From contig JBBSIG010000101.1 of assembly GCA_038232215.1 (NCBI GenBank), positions 1-8,739 of the forward strand: a stretch of 8,739 bases of DNA, written 5' to 3'. The DNA is from JBBSIG01 sp038232215. GTDB lineage: Bacteria; Actinomycetota; Thermoleophilia; Gaiellales; Gaiellaceae. Under the pieces are notes generated by a model. The model had not been told where the DNA came from and made no database searches. It saw only the letters and a list, made by a program, of their open reading frames with translations. Shown here piece after piece: positions 1 through 6,471 of this stretch (its first letter is position 1; each line of letters opens with the position of its first letter). The translations under genes and the position numbers were made by a program.

Positions 1-950
1 ACCATGTCGGCCACCACCGCCGACGCCGTCTCGATGCCGCCGGCCCCGGGACCCTCGAGGGTGATCTCGCGGATCGCGTCGCCGTGCAGCATGACCGCGT
101 TGAACGGACCGGTGACCGCCGCCAGCGGATGGCCGCGGTCGACGAGCGCCGGCCCCACGCGCACGTCCACCCGCCCCTCCACGAGCGTCGCCGTGCCCAC
201 GAGGCGCACGACCGCCTCCAGGTCGCGCGCCGCGGAGACGTGCTCGGGACGCACCCGCTCGATCCCCTCGTAGGCGACGTCGCCGAGCACGACCCGGGAG
301 CCGAACGCAACCGTCGCGAGAATCGCCATCTTGGCCGCCGCGTCGGCGCCCGACACGTCCTCGGTGGGATCGGGCTCGGCGTAGCCGAGCGCCTGCGCCT
401 CGGCGAGCGCCCCCTCGTACGAGTCGCCGGCCTCCATCCGCGTGAGGATGAAGTTCGTGGTGCCGTTCACGATCCCGAGCACCCGGTGCACGTTCGTCAC
501 GACGAGCGCCTCGCGCAGCACCTTGATCACGGGGATGGCGGCGCAGACGGAAGCCTCGAAGCGGAGCTGCACACCGGCCTCCGAGGCCGCGGCGAAGAGG
601 TCGGCGCTGCGCCGGGCGACGAGCTGCTTGTTGGCGGTCACGACCGGCTTGCCGGCGCGAAGCAGCTCGAGCACGTAGTCGCCGGTCGGCTCGACGCCGC
701 CCATCACCTCCGCGACGAGCGCGATGGCCGGGTCCCGGAGGATGGACTCGAAGTCGGTCGTCAGGACGCCGTCGGCCGCCGCGAAGTCCCGCTCCTTCGC
801 GGGATCGCGGACGAGCGCGCGGACGACGCGAAGCCGGTGCCCGGTCGCGCGCTCCAGCTCGTCCGCCCCCTCGACGAGCAGCCGGTTGACGGCCGCGCCG
901 ACGGTGCCGTACCCGAGCAGCGCGACCGGGACGTCAACGGCCGACGCCAT
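1..950 (-). CDS. hom: Homoserine dehydrogenase, 3' end beyond the window
   Basis: This enzyme reduces aspartate semialdehyde to homoserine with NAD(P)H, the branch point towards threonine, isoleucine and methionine. My translation from ATG at 950 gives 316 residues before the window edge. It shows an N-terminal Rossmann motif GYGTVG (13-18), ANK with Lys108, NGTTN (162-166), the family signature GYAEPDPTEDVSGADAAAK (189-207) with the conserved Lys207, and GPGAGG near the edge. The family is usually about 430 residues, so the end of the catalytic part and any ACT regulatory domain lie outside. The start is supported by GGAGG at 954-958, only 3 bases from ATG. The gene overlaps the ilvC end by 17 bases, so it is very likely in the same transcript. 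Its presence in an ilv/leu operon fits supply of threonine-derived carbon for isoleucine; thrC or thrB could follow (inference). Confidence 0.95.
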   Translation of the reverse strand, partial: MASAVDVPVALLGYGTVGAAVNRLLVEGADELERATGHRLRVVRALVRDPAKERDFAAADGVLTTDFESILRDPAIALVAEVMGGVEPTGDYVLELLRAGKPVVTANKQLVARRSADLFAAASEAGVQLRFEASVCAAIPVIKVLREALVVTNVHRVLGIVNGTTNFILTRMEAGDSYEGALAEAQALGYAEPDPTEDVSGADAAAKMAILATVAFGSRVVLGDVAYEGIERVRPEHVSAARDLEAVVRLVGTATLVEGRVDVRVGPALVDRGHPLAAVTGPFNAVMLHGDAIREITLEGPGAGGIETASAVVADM

Positions 951-1947
951 CCGCCTCCGAGCCGAGCAGGCCCTGCTTTCCGGCGAGCGAGCGCAGGTCG
1001 GCGCCGACCTGCTCTAGCAGCCCGCCGGCCGCCTGCTGCCGAAGCTCGGCGAAGCGGTGCCGGCCCGACTCGTCGTCCGCGATCAGCTCGCGCGCGAAGG
1101 CGCCGCTACGCACGTCGTCGAGGATCCCGCGCATCTTCTCGCGCACGTGCTCGTCGATCACGACGGGGCCGCGCGTCAGGTCGCCGAACTCGGCCACGTC
1201 GGAGATCGAGTAGCGCATGTACTCGAAGCCGCCCTCGTAGATCAGGTCGACGATCAGCTTGAGCTCGTTCAGGCACTCGTAGTAGGCGATCTCGGGCTGG
1301 TAGCCCGCCTCCACGAGGGTGTCGAAGCCCGCCTGGATCAGGGCCGTGACGCCGCCGCAGAGCACTGCCTGCTCGCCGAAGAGGTCGCTCTCGGTCTCCT
1401 CCGCGAACGTCGTCTCGAGCATGCCCACGCGTCCACAGCCGATGCCGGTCCCGTAGGCGAGCGCGAGCTCGAGGGCGCGCCCGCTCGCGTCGGCGTGAAT
1501 CGCGACGAGGCCCGGCGTGCCGGCGCCCGCCACGTACAGCTCGCGCACCCGGTGGCCCGGCGCCTTCGGCGCGACCATGACGACGTCATGCTCCTCCGCC
1601 GGCGCGATGCGACCGAAATGGACGTTGAAGCCGTGCGCGAAGAGAAGTGCGGCGTCGGGGTCGAGGCTCGGCTCGACCTCGCGCTCGTAGACGTCCTTCT
1701 GCACGTGGTCGGGCAGGAGCAGCGCGACGACCTGCGCGCCGCGCGCTGCGTCGGCGATCGGACGCACGGTCAGTCCGGCGTCCTCGGCCGTCTCCCGCGA
1801 CGCGCTGCCGGGCCGCAGCCCGACCTCGACCTCGACTCCCGAGTCGCGCAGGTTGAGCGCGTGCGCGTGCCCCTGGCTGCCGTAGCCGATCACAGCGACC
1901 TTGCCGTCGAGCAGACCGAGGTCGCCCTCGCGATGGATCGTCGCCAC
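934..1947 (-). CDS. ilvC: Ketol-acid reductoisomerase, class I (337 aa)
   Basis: IlvC converts 2-acetolactate or 2-aceto-2-hydroxybutyrate to the dihydroxy acid by alkyl migration and NAD(P)H reduction, with two Mg2+ ions. The N-terminal Rossmann domain has GYGSQGHAHALNLRDSG (21-37). The cofactor loop reads LRPGSASR (44-51), whose Arg and two Ser are the pattern usual in NADPH-preferring short enzymes. The C-terminal knotted domain keeps the expected metal and substrate residues: Asp188 and Glu192 (ETESDLFGEQ), Glu224 and Glu228 (YYECLNELK) and Ser249 (SISD). The length is normal for class I. The start is GTG at 1947, chosen because a strong AAAGGAG (1954-1960) sits 6 bases upstream and the protein begins at the expected place. 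It follows ilvN after a 27-base gap, the only gap in the leuA-to-hom run, and overlaps hom by 17 bases. Confidence 0.97.
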   Translation of the reverse strand: MATIHREGDLGLLDGKVAVIGYGSQGHAHALNLRDSGVEVEVGLRPGSASRETAEDAGLTVRPIADAARGAQVVALLLPDHVQKDVYEREVEPSLDPDAALLFAHGFNVHFGRIAPAEEHDVVMVAPKAPGHRVRELYVAGAGTPGLVAIHADASGRALELALAYGTGIGCGRVGMLETTFAEETESDLFGEQAVLCGGVTALIQAGFDTLVEAGYQPEIAYYECLNELKLIVDLIYEGGFEYMRYSISDVAEFGDLTRGPVVIDEHVREKMRGILDDVRSGAFARELIADDESGRHRFAELRQQAAGGLLEQVGADLRSLAGKQGLLGSEADGVGR

Positions 1948-1953
1948 TTGGTG

Positions 1954-1960
1954 CTCCTTT
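1954..1960 (-). promoter_or_regulatory. Strong Shine-Dalgarno for ilvC
   Basis: The minus strand reads AAAGGAG, then a 6-base spacer, then GTG at 1947. It decides the ilvC start. Its strength fits the fact that ilvC, unlike its upstream neighbours, does not overlap the previous gene and must recruit ribosomes itself. Confidence 0.85.
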
Positions 1961-1974
1961 CGTTGCGGTGGATG

Positions 1975-2490
1975 TCAGCGCAGCACGTGCTGGCGGCGCG
2001 AGACGGGCTGCTTCATGGAGGCGCGGCCGAGCCCGACCCGGCCGGTGCGGACGAGCTCCTTGACGCCGTGCGGCCGGACGAGCTCCTCGAACGAGTCGAC
2101 CTCGTGCGGCGCGCCTGTGATCTCGAACACGATCGCGTCCGGGCCGAGGTCGGAGACGCGGGCCGAGAAGGCCTCGGCGAGGGTCAGGAGCTCCGCCCGC
2201 CGCGCCGGCGGCGCCGACACCTTGATCAGCGCCAGCTCGCGCTCGACCGACTCCTGGGGCACGAGCTCCGTCACCCGCAAGACGTTGACGAGCTTGTGGA
2301 TCTGCTTCTCGATCTGCTCGAGCGCGTGCTCGGCGCAGTCCACGCGCAGGGTGATGCGCGAGACGTCGTGCCGCTCGGTCGGGCCCACAGCGAGGCTCTC
2401 GATGTTGAAGCCGCGCCGCCGGAACATGCTCGTGATGCGGGTGAGGGCGCCCGGCGTGTTCTCGACGTGGACGGAGAGCGTGTGCTTCAC
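1975..2490 (-). CDS. ilvN: Acetolactate synthase small (regulatory) subunit
   Basis: This is the regulatory partner of IlvB. It activates the large subunit and confers feedback inhibition by valine or other branched-chain amino acids. The 171-residue protein has the N-terminal ACT domain (about 3-75) with ENTPGALTRITSMF followed by RGFNIESLAVGPTE. Asn11, Gly14 and Asn29 fall exactly where the valine-contacting residues of E. coli IlvH/IlvN-type subunits fall, so feedback binding is probably intact (inference). A second small-subunit domain follows (about 80-160), including SFEELVRPHGVKELVRTGR. The length is typical. The start is GTG at 2490, which overlaps the ilvB TGA in a GTGA junction and indicates translational coupling and subunit stoichiometry control. 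The C-terminus is slightly longer and basic (RRQHVLR), with no obvious function. Confidence 0.96.
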   Translation of the reverse strand: MKHTLSVHVENTPGALTRITSMFRRRGFNIESLAVGPTERHDVSRITLRVDCAEHALEQIEKQIHKLVNVLRVTELVPQESVERELALIKVSAPPARRAELLTLAEAFSARVSDLGPDAIVFEITGAPHEVDSFEELVRPHGVKELVRTGRVGLGRASMKQPVSRRQHVLR

Positions 2491-4199
2491 ACCGGCACCG
2501 CCTCTCCGCCCGGGTACTCGACGAGGTCGAGCGCGCCCGCGCCCGCCGGGATGATCGGGAAGCAGTGCTCGCGCGGATCGACGCGGCAGTCGACGACGGC
2601 CGAGCGTCCGCAGGCGAGCGCCTCCACGAGGGCGCCCTCGAGCTCCTCGTCCGACGAGACGGTGAAGCCCCGGGCCCCGTAGGCGTCCGCGAGCGCCGCG
2701 TAGTCGGGCAGGGCGTGCGTGAGCTCGATCTGGGACAGACGCTCGCCGAAGAACATGTCCTGCCACTGGCGCACCATGCCGAGGTAGCCGTTGTTCACGA
2801 GCACGACCACGATCGGCAGGCGCTCGAGCGTCGCCGTCGCCAGCTCCTGGCACGTCATCTGGAAGCAGCCGTCGCCGTCCACGCAGACCACGGTGGCCTC
2901 GGGCCGGGCCGCCTTGGCGCCGATCGCGGCCGGGATGCCGTAGCCCATCGTGCCGAGCCCGCCGGAGGTGATGAAGGAGCGGGGCCGGTCGCAGAGCAGA
3001 TACTGCATCGCCCACATCTGGTGCTGGCCGACGCCGGTCGTGAAGACCACGTCGCGGCCGGCGGTCAGCTCCTGCAGCGTCTCGAGCACGAGCTGGGGCT
3101 TCAGGAGGTCGCCCTCGCCGCCGTAGCGAAGCGGGAAGCGCTCGCGCCAGTCGGCGAGCTCGGCGAGCCACGCCTCGGTGGCGCCGGGGCGCGCGAGCGC
3201 GGGCAGCTCGTCGGCGAGTCCGGCGAGCACCGACTTGAGCGGCCCCACGACGGGGATGTCGGCGTAGCGGAGCTTGTCGATCTCGGCCGGGTCGACGTCG
3301 AGGTGCACGACCGGGATGCCGGGCGCGAAGGACGCGAGCTTGCCCGTCACCCGGTCGTCGAAGCGGGCACCCACGGCGACGAGGAGATCGCACTTGTTCA
3401 TGGCCCAGTTCGACCACTTCGGGCCGTGCATCCCGGGCCAGCCGAAGTGCAGCTCGTGCGTCTCGGGAAAGGAGCCCTTGCCCATGAGCGTCGTCACGAC
3501 CGGCAGCCGCCCGGCCTCCGCCAGGCGGAGCAGCTCGGGGCAGGCGTCCGCGTTCAGAACGCCTCCGCCCACGTAGAGCACCGGCCGGCTCGCCTCGGCC
3601 ATCCGCTGCGCGGCCGCGCTGATCTGGCGCGGGTGGCCGCGGCGGGGAGGCTTCCAGCCGGGCAGGTCGACGGTCTCGGGCACGCTGAAGTCGAGCTCGG
3701 CCTCCTGCACGTCGCGCGGGACGTCGACGAGGACAGGCCCGCAGCGGCCCGTGCGGGCGACGTGGAACGCCGCCTTGAGCACGGCCGGCAGCTCCTCCAC
3801 GTCCTGCACGAGCCACGAGTGCTTGACGATCGGGATCGTGATGCCCGTGATGTCGCACTCCTGGAAGGCGTCCGTGCCGATCAGGTTGGAGCGCACCTGG
3901 CCCGTGACGCAGACGAGCGGGGTCGAATCCATCCAGGCGTCCGCGATCGGGGTCACGAGATTGGTCGCGCCGGGTCCGGAGGTCGCGATCGCGACCCCGA
4001 CCTTGCCGGAGGCACGCGCGTAGCCCTGGGCCATGTGCCCCGCGCCCTGCTCGTGACGGGCGAGCACGTGCCGCACGGTCGTGCCGCGCGCGAAGGCGTC
4101 GTAGGTGGGGAGGATGGCCCCGCCCGGGATGCCGAAGGCGACGTCGACGCCCTCGGCCTCGAGCGAGCGCAGGATGGCGTCGGCGCCGAGCATCCTCAT
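2487..4199 (-). CDS. ilvB: Acetolactate synthase large (catalytic) subunit, 570 aa
   Basis: This thiamine-diphosphate and FAD enzyme condenses two pyruvates, or pyruvate with 2-oxobutyrate, in the first common step to valine, leucine and isoleucine. The N-terminal pyrimidine-binding domain contains the catalytic Glu50 in RHEQGAGHMA and SGPGATN (74-80). A central FAD-type domain includes VGGGVLN (210-216) and GARFDDRVTGK (277-287). The C-terminal pyrophosphate-binding domain has the ThDP motif GDG (442-444) ending in NN (469-470), followed by GYLGMVRQWQ, typical of true AHAS rather than other ThDP oxidases. Length and domain order are normal. The frame stays open further upstream, but ATG at 4199 is chosen because it overlaps the preceding TGA as ATGA and starts just before the conserved GADAIL; ATG at 4193 is a close alternative. 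Confidence 0.97.
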   Translation of the reverse strand: MRMLGADAILRSLEAEGVDVAFGIPGGAILPTYDAFARGTTVRHVLARHEQGAGHMAQGYARASGKVGVAIATSGPGATNLVTPIADAWMDSTPLVCVTGQVRSNLIGTDAFQECDITGITIPIVKHSWLVQDVEELPAVLKAAFHVARTGRCGPVLVDVPRDVQEAELDFSVPETVDLPGWKPPRRGHPRQISAAAQRMAEASRPVLYVGGGVLNADACPELLRLAEAGRLPVVTTLMGKGSFPETHELHFGWPGMHGPKWSNWAMNKCDLLVAVGARFDDRVTGKLASFAPGIPVVHLDVDPAEIDKLRYADIPVVGPLKSVLAGLADELPALARPGATEAWLAELADWRERFPLRYGGEGDLLKPQLVLETLQELTAGRDVVFTTGVGQHQMWAMQYLLCDRPRSFITSGGLGTMGYGIPAAIGAKAARPEATVVCVDGDGCFQMTCQELATATLERLPIVVVLVNNGYLGMVRQWQDMFFGERLSQIELTHALPDYAALADAYGARGFTVSSDEELEGALVEALACGRSAVVDCRVDPREHCFPIIPAGAGALDLVEYPGGEAVPV

Positions 4200-5128
4200 G
4201 CCGCGCCCTGCCAGAACTCGGCGTTTCGCACCGAGAGCTGGAAGCCGTGGAGCACGCTCGAGGTGAACTCCCGGGTCGTCGCCGCGACGCCGCGGGCGAG
4301 GCGGTCGGGCGTTCGGGCCCCGTTCTGGAGCGCTCGCGAGACGGCGCCCGCGAGCGTGCTGGCCGCGCCCGGCTCCCCGAGACCGTCCAGCATGAGCGCG
4401 GCGGCGAGCAGCATCGAGCTCGGATTGACGACACCCTGGCCGGCCAGGGCGGGGCTGTCCTCGGCGCACGGAACGTAGACGCCGGGCCCGTTCGCGCCGA
4501 GCAGCGCACGCGCCGAGACGCGCGCGTGCGACGGGCGGCTCGCGAGCTCCACGAGCGCGTCCGCGAAGTCGAGATCCGAGATGACGACGTCGAAGCGGTC
4601 GGGCTCGTGCGCGAGCGCGAGCAGCGCGGCGTGGGGCGGCACGTGCTCCACGTCGACCTCCTCGTGGCCGCGTGCGGTCGAGGCGAGCAGCGCCTTCCAG
4701 CGCCCGTCGTTCGCGACCGAGGCGAGCCGCAGGCGGCGCGAGCGCGCGAGCGCGAACGCGCGCTCCAACGTCCAGCTCGCCGTCTCCCGTGCCAGCGGTG
4801 AGAGCAGGACGAGGTCGCCGTACGCGCCGAAGCGAACGGCCGTGAGCCGTGCCCGCAGGTCGAGCTCGGCACAGACGTCGAGGAGCGCGGGCTCGTCGGC
4901 GCCCGCGACGAGGACCGCGTCGGCGCGGAGGTAGGCGAGCCGGGTCGCGAGCGGGACGCGCTGGCCGACCCGCGTGAGCGCGTCGGCGCCGAAGGACACG
5001 TGCTCGCAGGTCAGCTCGACCCCGTGGACGCGCGTGACCGCCTCGAGCGCGAGGCTCGCCTCGGCCATCAGCTCCTGCGCCGTGCCGCTTCCCGCCAGGC
5101 AGGCGACTCCGTAGCGACGGCCGCTCAC
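4196..5128 (-). CDS. Degenerate isopropylmalate/isocitrate dehydrogenase-family protein (LeuB-like, probably non-catalytic)
   Basis: The 310-residue product sits in the leuB position and matches the family by outline: a short N-terminal strand and glycine loop (CLAGSG, 10-15), LERAFALARSRR (121-132), FDVVISDLDFADALVE (179-194), and VYVPCAEDSPALAGQGVVNPSSMLLAAALML (218-248), which parallels the LeuB YEPIHGSAPDIAGKGIANP region. Nearly every functional residue differs. The GDGIGPE loop is GSGTAQE. The substrate-arginine segment and the catalytic Tyr segment are deleted. The catalytic Lys of SVDKAN is lost (SVANDG). The metal Asp of VDNAA is replaced (VPPHAA) and the second Asp of the LFGDILSD motif is Glu. 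The His of HGSAP is absent. At 310 residues it is shorter than the usual 340-360. GTG at 5128 overlaps the leuA TGA (GTGA), and its own TGA overlaps the ilvB ATG (ATGA). The intact frame and coupled junctions argue for a maintained protein, perhaps a structural or regulatory subunit (inference), rather than a decaying pseudogene. Confidence 0.85.
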   Translation of the reverse strand: MSGRRYGVACLAGSGTAQELMAEASLALEAVTRVHGVELTCEHVSFGADALTRVGQRVPLATRLAYLRADAVLVAGADEPALLDVCAELDLRARLTAVRFGAYGDLVLLSPLARETASWTLERAFALARSRRLRLASVANDGRWKALLASTARGHEEVDVEHVPPHAALLALAHEPDRFDVVISDLDFADALVELASRPSHARVSARALLGANGPGVYVPCAEDSPALAGQGVVNPSSMLLAAALMLDGLGEPGAASTLAGAVSRALQNGARTPDRLARGVAATTREFTSSVLHGFQLSVRNAEFWQGAA

Positions 5129-6267
5129 GTCGCCGCCCGCTCCAAGAGCTGGTCGAGCCTCACGGGGCGGCCCTCGTCGGCGAGGCGCTTGAAGCGCGCA
5201 AACGCCTCCTCGAGCTCGTCGGCCGGCAGCTCGATCCCGCTGTCGACGCACGCCCGCAGGAACGCGTGCCGGCCGGAGTGCTTGCCGAGCGGCAGGGTCA
5301 TCCGGAGTCCCAGCTCCTCCGGGTCGATGATCTGGTACGTGCGGGTGTCCTTCAGGATCCCGTCCTGGTGGATGCCCGCCTCGTGGGCGAAGGCGTTGGC
5401 GCCCACGACCGCCTTGTTCGGCGGTACCGGGTAGCCCGTCAGCCGGGCGACGAGCCGCGAGGCCGCGCCGATCTGACCCGGATCGACCCCGGTCTCGGCG
5501 CCGGTGGCATCGCTGCGGACGCGCAGCGCGACGACGACTTCCTCGAGCGCGGCGTTGCCGGCCCGCTCGCCGATCCCGTTCACCGTGCACTCCACCTGCG
5601 TCGCCCCCGCGCCCACGCCGGCGAGCGAGTTGGCGACGGCGAGCCCGAGGTCGTCGTGGCAGTGCACCGAGAGCACGACTTCGCCGAGAGAGGGACAACG
5701 CTCGCTCACCTCGGTGAGGAAGGCGGCGTAGTCGCCGGGCAGGCTCTGCCCGACGGTGTCAGGGAGGTTGACGGTGGTCGCGCCGGCGCGGATCGCCGCG
5801 CCGCAGACCTCGGCGACAAAGGCGGGGTCGGAGCGAGTGGCGTCCTCGCACGAGAACTCGACCTCGTCGGCGAGCCCCGCTGCGTAGCCGACGGCCCGGG
5901 TCGCTTGCTCGAGCACCTCGCGCGGCTCGAGTCGAAGCTTCTTCGCCATGTGCACCGGGCTCGTGGCGATGAAGACGTGCAGCCGGGAGCGGCGAGCCTC
6001 GGCGAGCGCCTCGGCGCTCGCGTCGATGTCCTCCTTCCTCGTCCTGCAGAGCGAGGCGACGATCGGGCCGCGCACGGCGGCGGCGACCGCGCGCACCCCC
6101 TCGTAGTCGCCCGGCGAGGCGGCGGCGAACCCCGCCTCGACGACGTCGACGCCGAGGCGCTCGAGCTGGATCGCCACCTCGGCCTTCTCCTCGGGGCGTA
6201 GCGCGATGCCCGGCGATTGCTCGCCGTCGCGCAAGGTCGTGTCGAAGATCGTGATTCTGCGCGGCAC
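5125..6267 (-). CDS. leuA: 2-Isopropylmalate synthase, short form lacking the leucine-binding domain (380 aa)
   Basis: LeuA condenses acetyl-CoA with 2-oxoisovalerate in the committed step of leucine synthesis. The TIM-barrel catalytic domain begins ITIFDTTLRDGEQSPG (5-20) with metal and catalytic residues Arg13, Asp14 and Glu16. The metal histidines are in HCHDD (His202, His204), and NGIGERAGN (230-238) supplies a further metal ligand. PNKAVVGANAFAHEAGIHQDG (283-303) and LGKHSGRHA (327-335) follow in the linker subdomains and favour LeuA over homocitrate synthase. The protein stops at residue 380, whereas classical LeuA (about 510-640) continues into a C-terminal domain that binds leucine, so allosteric feedback by that route is absent. 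GTG at 6267 is preceded by a strong AGGAGG with a 7-base spacer. The gene follows a promoter and Leu-rich leader and overlaps the leuB-like gene by 4 bases. Citramalate synthase activity cannot be excluded from sequence alone. Confidence 0.93.
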   Translation of the reverse strand: MPRRITIFDTTLRDGEQSPGIALRPEEKAEVAIQLERLGVDVVEAGFAAASPGDYEGVRAVAAAVRGPIVASLCRTRKEDIDASAEALAEARRSRLHVFIATSPVHMAKKLRLEPREVLEQATRAVGYAAGLADEVEFSCEDATRSDPAFVAEVCGAAIRAGATTVNLPDTVGQSLPGDYAAFLTEVSERCPSLGEVVLSVHCHDDLGLAVANSLAGVGAGATQVECTVNGIGERAGNAALEEVVVALRVRSDATGAETGVDPGQIGAASRLVARLTGYPVPPNKAVVGANAFAHEAGIHQDGILKDTRTYQIIDPEELGLRMTLPLGKHSGRHAFLRACVDSGIELPADELEEAFARFKRLADEGRPVRLDQLLERAAT

Positions 6268-6273
6268 TGCCAG

Positions 6274-6282
6274 TCCTCCTCC
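6274..6282 (-). promoter_or_regulatory. leuA Shine-Dalgarno, complementary to leader Leu codons
   Basis: The minus strand reads GGAGGAGGA, whose AGGAGG core (6275-6280) lies 7 bases before the leuA GTG. It fixes that start. The 9 bases are an exact reverse complement of bases 6381-6389, the Ile/Leu codon run of the leader peptide, so in the mRNA they could pair and hide this site. It also touches the base of a hairpin at 6282-6302. Confidence 0.85.
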
Positions 6283-6375
6283 GCCTTCACCTGCCGAAGG
6301 CGCACCTATGGTGTGGAAAGGTCGTTGTCTGCGCCTCGAAAGGCGCGTCGGCGCGCGCTCCCCCTACCGGGGGAG
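6282..6375 (-). promoter_or_regulatory. leuA leader RNA with alternative hairpins (candidate attenuator)
   Basis: Reading 5' to 3' on the minus strand, four helices can be drawn. (1) CTCCCCC-GGTA-GGGGGAG (6375-6358) spans the last leader codons and the leader stop. (2) GCGCCT-TTCG-AGGCGC (6346-6331) is a 6-bp stem on a UUCG tetraloop. (3) AGGCGCA (6336-6330) can instead pair with TGCGCCT (6304-6298). (4) CGCCTTC (6302-6296) pairs with GAAGGCG (6288-6282), ending at the leuA ribosome-binding site. Helices 2 and 3 exclude each other, as do 3 and 4, which is the logic of an attenuator. No U-tract follows any stem, so a classical intrinsic terminator is not evident; control could act on translation or through a non-canonical terminator. 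Pairings were found by eye without energy calculation. Confidence 0.6.
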
Positions 6376-6462
6376 AATGAGGAGGAGGATCGTGCCGAGA
6401 CGGTCGACGGCGAGGGCCTCGCCGGCAGGAGCAGAGTCCAGCAATCCATGTCTCGAGCGCAT
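6364..6462 (-). CDS. leuL: Branched-chain leader peptide (32 aa) upstream of leuA
   Basis: This short reading frame runs from ATG at 6462 to TAG at 6364, ending 96 bases before leuA. The product starts MRSRHGLLDS and ends ILLLILPR. It has 8 Leu, 2 Ile and 1 Val in 32 residues, with the Ile-Leu-Leu-Leu-Ile-Leu run at residues 25-30, just before the stop. Regulatory-codon clusters at the end of a short peptide, followed by competing hairpins, are the hallmark of leu/ilv attenuation. The expected transcription start from the promoter at 6472-6500 is only about 0-3 bases before this ATG, so it is probably translated leaderless; no Shine-Dalgarno precedes it. The frame is open upstream by GC bias, so openness itself is not evidence. 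The gene symbol is given by function, not by homology. Confidence 0.72.
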   Translation of the reverse strand: MRSRHGLLDSAPAGEALAVDRLGTILLLILPR

Positions 6463-6471
6463 CGAGGGGCC

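Noticed and set aside
84..1262. Long open frame on the plus strand opposite hom and ilvC
   Set aside because: Arg/His/Asp-rich low-complexity translation, antisense to well-supported genes; a GC-bias artefact.
1057..2682. 541-codon plus-strand open frame
   Set aside because: Runs antisense across ilvC, ilvN and part of ilvB with no recognisable motif; a mirror frame of GC-rich coding sequence.
2565..4478. 637-codon plus-strand open frame
   Set aside because: Antisense to ilvB, whose motifs are complete; composition is that of a shadow frame.
1975..4872. 965-codon minus-strand open frame that ends as IlvN
   Set aside because: Only the last 171 codons resemble a real protein; the rest is an out-of-frame reading of ilvB and the leuB-like gene. 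Not a fusion.
4196..5128. Calling this gene a functional leuB
   Set aside because: Too many catalytic, metal and cofactor residues are missing, so assigning isopropylmalate dehydrogenase activity is not supported.
6268..6470. T-box riboswitch instead of a leader-peptide attenuator
   Set aside because: No T-box sequence (UGGNACC type) or specifier-loop arrangement seen; the Leu-rich frame explains the region better.
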